This document shows, one piece after another, positions 33,895 to 40,796 of a stretch of DNA of 46,202 nucleotides. Positions within the stretch are counted from its first letter, which is position 1. Each line of letters starts with the position of its first letter. This DNA is from an uncultured Prevotella sp. (GTDB lineage: Bacteria > Bacteroidota > Bacteroidia > Bacteroidales > Bacteroidaceae). The notes beneath the pieces were generated by a model. It did no database searches. It was not told the origin of the DNA and saw only the letters and a program-made list of their open reading frames with translations. Made by a program: the position numbers and the translations under genes. Where the stretch lies: positions 1-46,202 of the forward strand of contig CAKPYB010000026.1 of NCBI GenBank assembly GCA_934202525.1, written 5' to 3'.

Positions 33895-35088
33895 TTACTT
33901 GACGATATCAGCGGCATAGATTCCCATCGCCTTGTATCCTGCAGGATTCGGATGGAGCCAGTCGCCGCTGGCATATTCCCGCTTCATCCTTCTGTCATCA
34001 TTCGGGTCTTGCAGCAGCTTGGCGAAGTCTAGAATGCCATCTGCTTTCTTTGCCTGACTTCGAATCCAATCGTTTACATAGAGTCGGGCTGCTTCGTGGA
34101 AGTGGCTGTAGTAGCCGGCACCCTTGAAAGGCGTGATGGTGCCCAGATAAACTTTCATCTTCCGGGCCTTCGCCTTCCTCATCATTCCCTGTATGCTCTC
34201 TATAATCTGGCGGGCTACCGTCTCGCTGTTGCCGCTCTTGGCAGCACCAATGTCGTTGATGCCTTCAAAGATAATCACCTTCTTCACACCGCTCTGCATC
34301 AGGATATCCCGGTCGAAGCGTTCCTTGGCGAGTGCCCCGAAACCGCCAGGTACGGTTACGCGGTTGTTGCCGATGCCCAGGTTCAGTACGCCCTGGTTGG
34401 TTATCTTATGTTTCAGCTGCAGCATCTCCGACATCACATCGGGCCACCGGTTCTGGGCATTATCCGTAGAGCATTTGCCGTCGGTGATGGAGTTGCCCAT
34501 GATGGCGATGGCACTCATGTTGGTGCTCATCGTATACACGTCGATGCCGCTGATGTTGTACCAGTGGTTCTCGCGGAAAGCCTTTTCGAAGTTGGAGTGG
34601 GCATTGGTTACTCCCTTCATGATATAAGAGGTGGTACGTGAGCCCATGTGAACGGTAGGCACTTCGGGAGCCGAGGTGTAGTTGATGGTGATGGCAACGC
34701 GCTCCAGGTTCTTGAGATTGAACTTCAGCGCATCGCTCACTATCTGCCTGCCGGCAGGGATGGTAGCCTTGTAGCTGTTGCCGAACTTGAAGTATTGAGC
34801 CGATTTGGCATCAATCTTGAAGGAGTCTTTGGCGTGGGCGATATAGATGGAGCGTATCACTACGGGTTGCATTGAGTAGATATTGCTCAGTTTCAGTCTT
34901 ATCACGTCGCCTCCAACGCTTACCTTTACTATCTGGCGAACCGAACGGTTTGTCATGTTGTTATTATAGGGCATAAACGCTTTCACCACAGTCTGCGGTG
35001 CCGTAGCCCAAGTTCCAATCCATGTTTGTGCTGCCATCTGTAGTGTGTATGTGCAGATGAAGCATAGTATCATCATAAATCTTTTCAC
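33895..35088 (-). CDS. Secreted SGNH/GDSL-family esterase
   Basis: 397 residues with a signal peptide (MKRFMMILCFICTYTLQMAAQ). A beta-rich N-terminal part (22-190) precedes the SGNH hydrolase domain: block I GNSITDG with S200, block II glycine in LNLGIGNN, block III GIND (N278), and block V DWLH (D376, H379). The arrangement matches XynE-like esterases that deacetylate plant glycans. Block I reads GNS instead of GDS; the nucleophile is kept. It is a lone gene and the substrate is unknown. The upstream region holds the 22-bp repeat arrays described at 35140-35349. Confidence 0.88.
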   Translation of the reverse strand: MKRFMMILCFICTYTLQMAAQTWIGTWATAPQTVVKAFMPYNNNMTNRSVRQIVKVSVGGDVIRLKLSNIYSMQPVVIRSIYIAHAKDSFKIDAKSAQYFKFGNSYKATIPAGRQIVSDALKFNLKNLERVAITINYTSAPEVPTVHMGSRTTSYIMKGVTNAHSNFEKAFRENHWYNISGIDVYTMSTNMSAIAIMGNSITDGKCSTDNAQNRWPDVMSEMLQLKHKITNQGVLNLGIGNNRVTVPGGFGALAKERFDRDILMQSGVKKVIIFEGINDIGAAKSGNSETVARQIIESIQGMMRKAKARKMKVYLGTITPFKGAGYYSHFHEAARLYVNDWIRSQAKKADGILDFAKLLQDPNDDRRMKREYASGDWLHPNPAGYKAMGIYAADIVK

Positions 35089-35139
35089 CTTGTTGTATTT
35101 TAAAAGTATATATTTGTATGATAATGAGGTGTTGCCACT

Positions 35140-35205
35140 AGGCTCGGCAGACCTGCTGACTGCAGTCGGCAGAGCTGCTGACTAGGCTCAGCAGAGCTGC
35201 CGAGC
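35140..35205. repeat. 22-bp tandem repeat array A (3 units)
   Basis: Units at 35140, 35162 and 35184, each 22 bp, share the dyad-like core CGGCAGAGCTGCTGAC. The array is enclosed by a perfect 16-bp inverted repeat, 35135-35150 and 35197-35212 (CCACTAGGCTCGGCAG). Confidence 0.85.
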
Positions 35206-35226
35206 CTAGTGGAAATCATCAAGAAG

Positions 35227-35292
35227 CAGTCTGCTTGAACCTCAGATACAGTCTCTCTGAACCTCAGATACCGACTGCTTGAACCTCCTAAT
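35227..35292. repeat. 22-bp tandem repeat array B (3 units)
   Basis: Units at 35227, 35249 and 35271 with core CTTGAACCTCAGATA. Units 1 and 2 agree at 19 of 22 positions, units 1 and 3 at 16 of 22. The sequence is unrelated to array A but has the same period. Confidence 0.8.
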
Positions 35293-35305
35293 CTATATCT
35301 TTGTC

Positions 35306-35349
35306 CCAGCTCAGTCGTATCCTTGCGCCAGATGAGCCGTCTCGTTACG
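35306..35349. repeat. 22-bp tandem repeat array C (2 units)
   Basis: Two adjacent 22-bp units (35306 and 35328), beginning CCAG and agreeing at about 15 of 22 positions. The degeneracy suggests an older duplication. Confidence 0.55.
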
Positions 35350-35366
35350 TTTATTCAGCCGCATTA

Positions 35367-35633
35367 TTATGCTTGATAATAAATAGTATCTTCTGCATTT
35401 GACGGTTTGTACATGCCAGCATCTGCGAATAGTCCTTCAAAGCATAAATCTTCGTCTAATTCAGACCAATGGATACCATATCTGCTCAATACGAAAGCCT
35501 TACGCTGGGCAGGTGTGGCGTTAGCAAGACGGCTCCAACGGCTGAAAGGATAGTTAGCCTTCCAGCCATTTTGGGTTTCTGCCCAAATATGAGCATCGTC
35601 CACCCAAACGCGATTTACTCTATATTGCTCCAT
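35367..35633 (-). CDS. DUF2442 domain protein
   Basis: 88 residues. The sequence VWVDDAHIWAETQNGWKANY...WSRLANATPAQRKAFVLSRYGIHWSELDEDLCFEGL is a DUF2442 domain. These small proteins are usually paired with a DUF4160 protein and are often listed among toxin-antitoxin-like pairs, with no proven activity that I know. The expected DUF4160 gene is absent: only a startless 31-codon stretch remains upstream (35640-35738). It lies 105 nt downstream of the AlbA_2 gene on the same strand and could be read from the same promoter. Confidence 0.78.
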   Translation of the reverse strand: MEQYRVNRVWVDDAHIWAETQNGWKANYPFSRWSRLANATPAQRKAFVLSRYGIHWSELDEDLCFEGLFADAGMYKPSNAEDTIYYQA

Positions 35634-35639
35634 AATATC

Positions 35640-35738
35640 TTATTTTTGATTAAAATACTCTTTCCATCTATCTATAATGACCGCCTCGCGTTCAAAGTCA
35701 CAATTTGTAATTGCACTTTCTTCAATAAGGACAAAGGT
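35640..35738 (-). pseudogene. Startless ORF fragment between the AlbA_2 and DUF2442 genes
   Basis: Directly after the TAG of the AlbA_2 gene (35739-35741) and in the same frame, 31 sense codons run to TAA: TFVLIEESAITNCDFERE then AVIIDRWKEYFNQK. No ATG is present. The tail resembles the end of a small cytoplasmic protein and could be the remnant of the partner gene normally next to DUF2442. It could also become a C-terminal extension on TAG read-through. Confidence 0.4.
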
Positions 35739-37262
35739 CTATAAACTTTTCTTTTGTCCACGTTTCCACTCTATGGCCTGTTCTGTCAACCTGTATTGTT
35801 GGTGAGGATGGTTTGGGATATCAGGATATTTACGCTCTATAGCTCCTTCGTCGAGGGCTGGCAAAACATAGGTGGTCCTAAATCTCAGTCGGCTCTTTAA
35901 TCCACAAGTTTTCATCATTTCCCCTGTTGATAAATAATCTTCAGAAACAGCTAGAATTAAATCTTTTACTTGGTTCGTACTTGGTTCGTACTTGGTTCGT
36001 ACTTGGTTCGTACTTGGTTCGTACTTGGTTCGTACTTGGTTCAAATTTAATTCCTGTTGCATCCCCACAGGAGTCTTCATCGGATCGGTTATAGGCCGCA
36101 CGAATGTCACGCAAATGAAGCCACCATTGATGCTCCACTTCGGTTCAGGAGCATTCTGCGCCTTGCAAGCCTCCATGATACGGAATGCGCCAGAACCCCA
36201 ACTTTCAAGGAAAGTGGTGCGGTAAAGCACTTCCGCCATGATTGGATTGTATGGATAGGAACTGTGTGACTGTTTGATTGTTTCTGTGTTGAGTTGTGGC
36301 GGCAACACACCAGGATTCTCAATCTCTATGCGGTCATCATATATGGCAATGCTTGGCGTAAGGTTGTACTTTTCGAACTGCCTATGACAAAGGCTGTTTG
36401 TAAGGGCTTCCCTCAACGCTTCGGCTGGCACCTCCATATTTTCCTCACGATGGAAACCAACAATTTTGCCACTCATATTTAGGTGCTTCAAGAAGAAAGC
36501 CATGCCGGCATCAAGCAGTTGAAAGAAATTACCTTCCACCCTTTGGTTATCGATGAATTCTATCTTATTGATTCCGCGGAAGCGAGCCAAACGCAGCTGC
36601 ATCTGCGTGTAGCCCCTTAGTTTGGTGGAAAACAGGGCGGCGGCTGCGTTATTGGGAACTCCTTCGTTCATTAGTTCAAGTTTTCTGAGTACATCCGAAA
36701 GAGGTTCAGTCAATGCCGTGGCTGGCATGCGGTTCTTCTCCACGCCGAGCCGTATAGCTCCCCTGATGAGTTTCTCGTCCATATCATCAATGGTTATGTC
36801 GTCAGCCGTCTGTCTCTCCCAGGCATAATAGTTTGGTTTGTTGGCACGCAGCCGTTCCTCAAACATATTGCGAGGCATCAGCTTCGTGGTACTTTCAACC
36901 TTATAATATGGGCTACCATGATAGGTATAAGGTGCCGTTCCCCAAACGAATGCTTCGAAATACAAAGCTATGACTTGACAGCCTGGTCTGTCGGGTACGG
37001 CAATGTATTGGATGTCAATCGAAACTGATGGTTCGAGACCGCTCAACGCCTGGGCAATCTCTCTTTGCGTATTATCCGTGACCTCTTGTCCAAGAATCTT
37101 GAGAGACTTTGGAGCTACTCCGAACACCAACCAACCGCCAGCACCATTCAGAAATGCACAAGCAGAGTGCATTCCATCTTTCAACTCACCTGTAGTTTTT
37201 TTCAACTCCAGATGTACGTTTTCATCGTTGGCTATAAGCCTTTTAAGCTCCTCAATGTTCAT
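35739..37262 (-). CDS. AlbA_2 (Schlafen-type) ATP-binding transcriptional regulator with 11-bp repeats
   Basis: 507 residues. The N-terminal AlbA_2 domain (about 1-130) has NVHLELKKTTGELKDGMHSA and AGGWLVFGVAP. A HATPase_c_4-type domain (about 230-400) has ALREALTNSLCHRQFE, IYDDRIEIENPGVLPP and WGSGAFRIMEACK. After a linker, a winged-helix end (about 435-495) follows. The linker consists of the 11-residue repeat NQVRTKYEPST, encoded by an 11-bp DNA repeat (35968-36042), so a change of one repeat unit shifts the frame. Its start codon overlaps the previous stop as ATGA. Such proteins are usually called transcriptional regulators; the true target is unknown. Confidence 0.85.
   Translation of the reverse strand: MNIEELKRLIANDENVHLELKKTTGELKDGMHSACAFLNGAGGWLVFGVAPKSLKILGQEVTDNTQREIAQALSGLEPSVSIDIQYIAVPDRPGCQVIALYFEAFVWGTAPYTYHGSPYYKVESTTKLMPRNMFEERLRANKPNYYAWERQTADDITIDDMDEKLIRGAIRLGVEKNRMPATALTEPLSDVLRKLELMNEGVPNNAAAALFSTKLRGYTQMQLRLARFRGINKIEFIDNQRVEGNFFQLLDAGMAFFLKHLNMSGKIVGFHREENMEVPAEALREALTNSLCHRQFEKYNLTPSIAIYDDRIEIENPGVLPPQLNTETIKQSHSSYPYNPIMAEVLYRTTFLESWGSGAFRIMEACKAQNAPEPKWSINGGFICVTFVRPITDPMKTPVGMQQELNLNQVRTKYEPSTNQVRTKYEPSTNQVKDLILAVSEDYLSTGEMMKTCGLKSRLRFRTTYVLPALDEGAIERKYPDIPNHPHQQYRLTEQAIEWKRGQKKSL
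35968..36042. repeat. 11-bp tandem repeat, 6.8 copies, inside the AlbA_2 gene
   Basis: Unit ACTTGGTTCGT on the plus strand: six perfect copies from 35968 to 36033, then nine matching bases. All three frames through the repeat are open. Because 11 is not a multiple of 3, unit gain or loss moves the downstream coding frame. Confidence 0.95.
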
Positions 37263-37513
37263 AGTCTCCTATTTATTTCTTTGTTTTTCTTCATTTCCTT
37301 ACGAAGGAAGGTGTCATACTTGCTTGCGATGCTGATTTCTATATCATTCATATTGGTATCTGTTACTTCACCCTCGCTTGTCATTACAAGAGCATGATAT
37401 GGGGAGTGTAGATACACTACACGTATAAAACCTTCTTCGGTTTGCGAAAATGCATATCCGCAAACTATCATCATGGCTTTTTCTGCTACGGCTTTAATTT
37501 CTTCTTCCTTCAT
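37259..37513 (-). CDS. Small protein of unknown function, operon member
   Basis: 84 residues, no family recognised. Mixed alpha/beta look: MKEEEIKAVAEKAMMIVCGYAF helix, then strands FIRVVYLHSPYHALVM and a charged C-terminal helix (KEMKKNKEINRRL). No signal peptide or membrane segment. Its stop overlaps the AlbA_2 start (ATGA), and its own start lies 20 nt inside the preceding gene, so the three are translationally coupled. A helper or partner role for the AlbA_2 protein is a guess from position only. Confidence 0.7.
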   Translation of the reverse strand: MKEEEIKAVAEKAMMIVCGYAFSQTEEGFIRVVYLHSPYHALVMTSEGEVTDTNMNDIEISIASKYDTFLRKEMKKNKEINRRL

Positions 37514-37793
37514 GATAATCTATTTTTACTGTCTTGATTGGTTTGAGAAAAGTCTCAGGATTAATATACAGATTCTTCAATATGGGCAAAAGATCAATGT
37601 ACTCTTCTGTTTCTCCCATACCTTCGTAGTCGGCCATGACAACAATATATCCATTATCCCATTCCTTAACCTCAGTGTATCGTTTGAGGCGTTTTGGAGT
37701 ACGAAATCGGATATTACTTTTGCCATATCTAAATGAAGTCATATCTCCCTGATTGGAGAGTAATGCTTCTGATGAAAGATTATTGTTTTCCAT
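37494..37793 (-). CDS. Small protein of unknown function, operon member
   Basis: 99 residues, no family recognised. The central part (FRYGKSNIRFRTPKRLKRYTEVKEWDNG then YIVVMADY) is basic and strand-forming; the C-terminal part is LLPILKNLYINPETFLKPIKTVKI. Cytoplasmic by appearance. The start codon follows the stop of the 47-residue gene by 4 nt, and the end overlaps the next gene by 20 nt. Such overlap marks a single operon with the AlbA_2 regulator. Confidence 0.7.
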   Translation of the reverse strand: MENNNLSSEALLSNQGDMTSFRYGKSNIRFRTPKRLKRYTEVKEWDNGYIVVMADYEGMGETEEYIDLLPILKNLYINPETFLKPIKTVKIDYHEGRRN

Positions 37794-37797
37794 CCCT

Positions 37798-37941
37798 TTA
37801 TCTCAAATGTGGTGCAACTTCTCCGTTCGGCAATAATATTCCAGCCTCAATGAGGAAATTTCTTGCAGCTTCTTTGCTTGCAACCGAAGCCTTTCTTGCT
37901 GCCTCTAATCTTTCTTGTCTTTTGCTATCAAATAAATCCAT
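37798..37941 (-). CDS. 47-residue protein, first gene of the AlbA_2 operon
   Basis: A short frame, MDLFDSKRQERLEAARKASV onwards, ending APHLR. The N-terminal 30 residues are a strongly charged, alanine-rich helix, followed by ILLPNGEVAPHL. No family recognised. The start is supported by a perfect AGGAGG six bases before the ATG, rare in this window, and by the 4-nt spacing to the next gene. The -7 box of a good promoter lies about 105 nt upstream. Confidence 0.65.
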   Translation of the reverse strand: MDLFDSKRQERLEAARKASVASKEAARNFLIEAGILLPNGEVAPHLR

Positions 37942-38002
37942 ATTCTACCTCCTTGTTTTAAAAGTTGAACATTTCTTCTGCAAAGATTATGCAAACAAGC
38001 GC

Positions 38003-38024
38003 AATGTAAGCTTGCTTACAAATT
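38003..38024. promoter_or_regulatory. Dyad in the leader of the AlbA_2 operon
   Basis: GTAAGC-TT-GCTTAC (38006-38019) with partly symmetric flanks (AAT before, AAATT after). It lies between the promoter at 38047-38078 and the first start codon, so it could be an operator or a small RNA hairpin. Confidence 0.5.
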
Positions 38025-38046
38025 GCCGAGTGCCGCTAATCTTCTG

Positions 38047-38078
38047 CAAAGATACGCTTTTCTTCTGAAAGATGCAAG
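38047..38078 (-). promoter_or_regulatory. Promoter of the AlbA_2 operon
   Basis: CTTG (38075-38078), 20 bases, TATCTTTG (38047-38054) on the minus strand. The sequence CTTTGCAGAAGA after the box recurs about 70 nt downstream at 37974-37985. Confidence 0.65.
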
Positions 38079-38116
38079 GAATTTAGGAAAAATGTTTGAG
38101 GATGAGTGAGATATAT

Positions 38117-38182
38117 GAAAAACAAAACCCCGGGGTCATCACCAGCATCGAATAATCTGGGAGAGGGCCTTACCGGGACTGC
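38117..38182 (-). ncRNA. Candidate small RNA with own promoter and terminator
   Basis: A full-consensus promoter (38187-38218) points into about 65 nt with no start codon frame of note. The predicted RNA begins near GCGCAGUCCCGG. Its 5' CCCGG can pair with CCGGG near the 3' end, and CCAG pairs with CUGG inside. It ends in CCCCGGGG (38128-38135) followed by UUUUGUUUUU, like an intrinsic terminator. No known RNA family was recognised (not SRP RNA, tmRNA or a riboswitch I know). Confidence 0.55.
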
Positions 38183-38186
38183 GCTG

Positions 38187-38218
38187 CAAAGATAAGAATA
38201 AAAATGGAATATACCAAA
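38187..38218 (-). promoter_or_regulatory. Promoter of the candidate small RNA
   Basis: TTTG (38215-38218), exactly 20 bases, TATCTTTG (38187-38194) on the minus strand, with no coding gene directly downstream. Confidence 0.7.
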
Positions 38219-38241
38219 GATCTTTTCGAAAAATTGCGTCC

Positions 38242-38329
38242 GGACGTATCTGTTGCTACGTCGGGACGCGTCTGTTGCTACGTCGTGACGTAGGAAATGC
38301 TACGTCGGGACGTAATTTTTGCTGCATCG
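38242..38329. repeat. 22-bp tandem repeat array D (4 units)
   Basis: Units start at 38242, 38264, 38286 and 38308; exactly 88 bp. Each is a small dyad: unit 1 GACGTA-N8-TACGTC, unit 3 GACGTAG-N6-CTACGTC; units 2 and 4 are worn versions. The period equals that of the arrays at 35140-35349 although the sequence differs. From 38330 to 38600 I see only A/T-rich sequence. Confidence 0.85.
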
Positions 38330-38600
38330 TGGGAGGTTTTTCGATAAAAAGCATAGAAAAACACTAAAAATTGAATAGAAAATAAGCGTTTTTGCTCAAT
38401 ATTTTCAACCTTTTAGCTCCAAAAACACCTCTAGAACGCCCGAAAATCGCTGTTTTTTGCAAAACGTGGCAATAGGTGACAATAAGGTGACAATAGAAAA
38501 GCCCTTTATTACCACCCGTTATTCTCTTATTATCAGCTACTTATAATAAGCGTGGCAAATGTGGCAATTAATTTGAGAAAACATGTTACTATGCGTAAAG

Positions 38601-38676
38601 GATCTTTGTTTCTCAAACATCCCATCAAAATCCGATAGGTATAAATACTATTGCCCTCGTTTCTTCTTGGGAAAAT
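38601..38676 (+). repeat. 76-bp direct repeat, left copy
   Basis: It matches 40900-40975 with three mismatches. Both copies include ATCTTTGTTTCTCAAACATC and TGGTATAAATACTATTGCC-like sequence. The pair flanks the ATPase gene at 38780-40537. Confidence 0.9.
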
Positions 38677-38712
38677 ATTCTAGCTGTATGGTAGAAGTTT
38701 TTCGGGAAAAGT

Positions 38713-38744
38713 TTTGGAGATTAGGAGATAAAGTATTATCTTTG
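38713..38744 (+). promoter_or_regulatory. Promoter of the repeat-flanked ATPase gene
   Basis: TTTG (38713-38716), 20 bases, TATCTTTG (38737-38744); the ATG is 35 nt downstream. Confidence 0.75.
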
Positions 38745-38779
38745 CCATCAGATTCAAAAACGAATAATCAAACTGAGTT

Positions 38780-40537
38780 ATGATAGTAAGACCAAAGCGC
38801 ATTTATCGCAAGCGCATACCATACGGCATGCAGAATTTTGAGGATGTCATAAAAGAAGATTGTTACTATGTGGACAAGACTCCTTTCATAGAGCAAATAG
38901 AAGAATCCAACAAGTATTTCTTCTTCATTCGCCCTCGCCGTTTCGGCAAGACACTTACCCTCTCCATGCTTGAGAATTACTATGACATCAACAAGAAAGA
39001 CAAGTTTGAGGAAATCTTTGGCAAGCTATACATCGGGCAGAATCCTACACCAGAGCATAATACATATCTCATCATCCACCTCAATTTTGCCGAGGTGGCA
39101 GCAGGATTGGATGATTATAAGGATGGACTGGACAACCATTGTCGCCTTGTGTTCAATTTCTTCTGCGACATCTATGCACATATTCTTCCTGCCAATACCA
39201 AGGAAGGAATGGAAAAGTTAACAGATGCAGTATCTCAACTGAGGTTTCTTTGCCAGAAGTGCCAGGAGGTGGGAAAGAAGATTTATCTCTTCATCGATGA
39301 GTACGACAACTTCACCAACATGATTCTCGCCCATGAGGAGCATCTTATGAGGTATCGCAACCAGACCCACGGAGAAGGATACTTGCGCCAGTTCTTCAAC
39401 ACCATCAAGGGTGCTGCTGGCAATACCCTGGGCAGAGTGTTCGTCACGGGAGTAAGCCCTGTAACCATGGACGACCTGACCAGCGGATTCAACATCGGAA
39501 CCAACTACTCGCTCTCACCTGACTTCAATGAGATGACGGGATTTACTGAGGAAGAAGTGAGAGAGATGCTGGATTATTACGGTAGCGTCCTGCCATTCAA
39601 TCACACTACCGATGAGCTGATCAAGGTGATGAAGCCTTGGTACGACAACTATTGCTTTGCAGAGGAGAGATATGGTGAGACCACCATGTACAACTCGGTA
39701 ATGGTGCTCAACTTCGTAGATAATTACATCCGAAGCGAATACCAAATCCCTAAGAAGATGGTGGAGACCAACATCCGCATCGACTATGACAAGATGCGAA
39801 TGCTCATCCGCCACGACAAGGAGTTCGCCCACGACGCCAGCATCATCCAGCAGTTGGTGACCCAGGGATTCGTGATAGGCACGCTCAACGAGAACTTCCC
39901 TGCCGAGCGAATCAACGACCCAGACAACTTCCTCAGCCTGCTGTTCTATTTCGGCATGGTAACGATAGACGGAACTTATGATGGTGAGACCAAGTTCATC
40001 ATCCCGAATGAGGTGGTGCGAGACCAGATGTACACCTACCTGCTCGACACCTACAAGGAGAACGACTTGGTATATGATAGATATAGCAAGGGTAAACTGG
40101 AGAGCAAACTGGCTTATCATGGAGAATACAAGCCATACTTTGAGTATATCGCCGACTGCCTGAAGAAGTACTCCTCCCAGCGAGACAAGCAGAAGGGAGA
40201 GGCTTTCGTGCATGGCTTCACCTTGGCGATGACAAGCCAGAACAAGTTCTATCGCCCTATCTCTGAGCTGGACAATGACGGCGGCTATGCCGACATCTTC
40301 CTCTCTCCGCTCTGTGACATCTATAAGGACATGGTAGATTCATATATCATCGAGTTGAAATATTGCAAGAGCCAAACCACAGATGAGCAAGTAAAAAAGC
40401 TCTTCGAGGAGGCTTCAGCTCAAATCTCTCGTTATGCAGACAGTGATATGGTCAGAGAGGCGGTAAAGACAACAAAGCTCCACAAACTGGTGGTTATCTA
40501 CCGCGGAGCGGAAATGGTGGCTTGCGAGGAGATATAA
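38780..40537 (+). CDS. AAA-ATPase-like / PD-(D/E)XK nuclease domain protein
   Basis: 585 residues. The N-terminal AAA-ATPase_like domain (PF09820 type, about 10-290) starts with the family-typical IPYGMQNFEDVIKEDCYYVD and has Walker A RPRRFGKT (51-58) and Walker B YLFIDEYDNF. The C-terminal PDDEXK_9 domain (about 470-580) has GGYADIFLSP and SYIIELKYCK, the D and E-x-K of the nuclease fold. The family is present in many copies in Bacteroidota and its job is unproven. The gene is G/C-richer than its flanks, has its own consensus promoter, and sits between 76-bp direct repeats, suggesting spread or loss as a unit. Confidence 0.9.
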   Translation: MIVRPKRIYRKRIPYGMQNFEDVIKEDCYYVDKTPFIEQIEESNKYFFFIRPRRFGKTLTLSMLENYYDINKKDKFEEIFGKLYIGQNPTPEHNTYLIIHLNFAEVAAGLDDYKDGLDNHCRLVFNFFCDIYAHILPANTKEGMEKLTDAVSQLRFLCQKCQEVGKKIYLFIDEYDNFTNMILAHEEHLMRYRNQTHGEGYLRQFFNTIKGAAGNTLGRVFVTGVSPVTMDDLTSGFNIGTNYSLSPDFNEMTGFTEEEVREMLDYYGSVLPFNHTTDELIKVMKPWYDNYCFAEERYGETTMYNSVMVLNFVDNYIRSEYQIPKKMVETNIRIDYDKMRMLIRHDKEFAHDASIIQQLVTQGFVIGTLNENFPAERINDPDNFLSLLFYFGMVTIDGTYDGETKFIIPNEVVRDQMYTYLLDTYKENDLVYDRYSKGKLESKLAYHGEYKPYFEYIADCLKKYSSQRDKQKGEAFVHGFTLAMTSQNKFYRPISELDNDGGYADIFLSPLCDIYKDMVDSYIIELKYCKSQTTDEQVKKLFEEASAQISRYADSDMVREAVKTTKLHKLVVIYRGAEMVACEEI

Positions 40538-40580
40538 AACTGTTTCAACCATACAGGTCGAAAAGTTTTAGCAAGGGATA

Positions 40581-40628
40581 ACTGGGAGGTCAGGTTTGTT
40601 ACCTGTCCAATAGCAAGAATGCCCTATA
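40581..40628 (+). repeat. 48-bp direct repeat, first copy
   Basis: It matches 40797-40844 with one mismatch (core ACTGGGAGGTCAGGTTTGTT). It begins 43 nt after the ATPase stop, so it may be the conserved tail of this gene family's transcript. Confidence 0.9.
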
Positions 40629-40685
40629 ATCTAAGGATAGAGCGGCTAGTGCGCACACCTTTTTAGTATAATAAATCTAAAAATT

Positions 40686-40717
40686 TTTGGTTAGAACTCT
40701 ACTTTCGCATATCTTTG
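40686..40717 (+). promoter_or_regulatory. Orphan promoter followed by a large palindrome
   Basis: TTTG (40686-40689), 20 bases, TATCTTTG (40710-40717). Downstream ACTTAAAA (40719) pairs with TTTTAAGT (40749-40756) around the perfect palindrome TGGCACATGTGCCA (40731-40744). The only frame is a 17-codon ORF from ATG 40730 to TAG 40783. Confidence 0.65.
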
Positions 40718-40796
40718 CACTTAAAAAAGATGGCACATGTGCCAGAAATTTTAAGTAGAGGCATCTATTCGAGCAGTCCTTAGGAAGCAAGTAAGC

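Noticed and set aside
35140..35349. CRISPR array
   Set aside because: Units are directly joined without spacers, only 22 bp long and degenerate; no cas genes are nearby.
38117..38182. SRP RNA, tmRNA or known riboswitch
   Set aside because: It lacks the GGTCAGG...GGAAGCAGCC core of SRP RNA, the tRNA-like ends of tmRNA, and any riboswitch core I can recognise.
38242..38329. CRISPR array
   Set aside because: Four adjoining 22-bp units without unique spacers and no cas genes.
38583..38783. 66-codon ORF before the repeat-flanked ATPase gene
   Set aside because: It lies across the 76-bp repeat and the promoter, has no protein-like features, and overlaps the true start.
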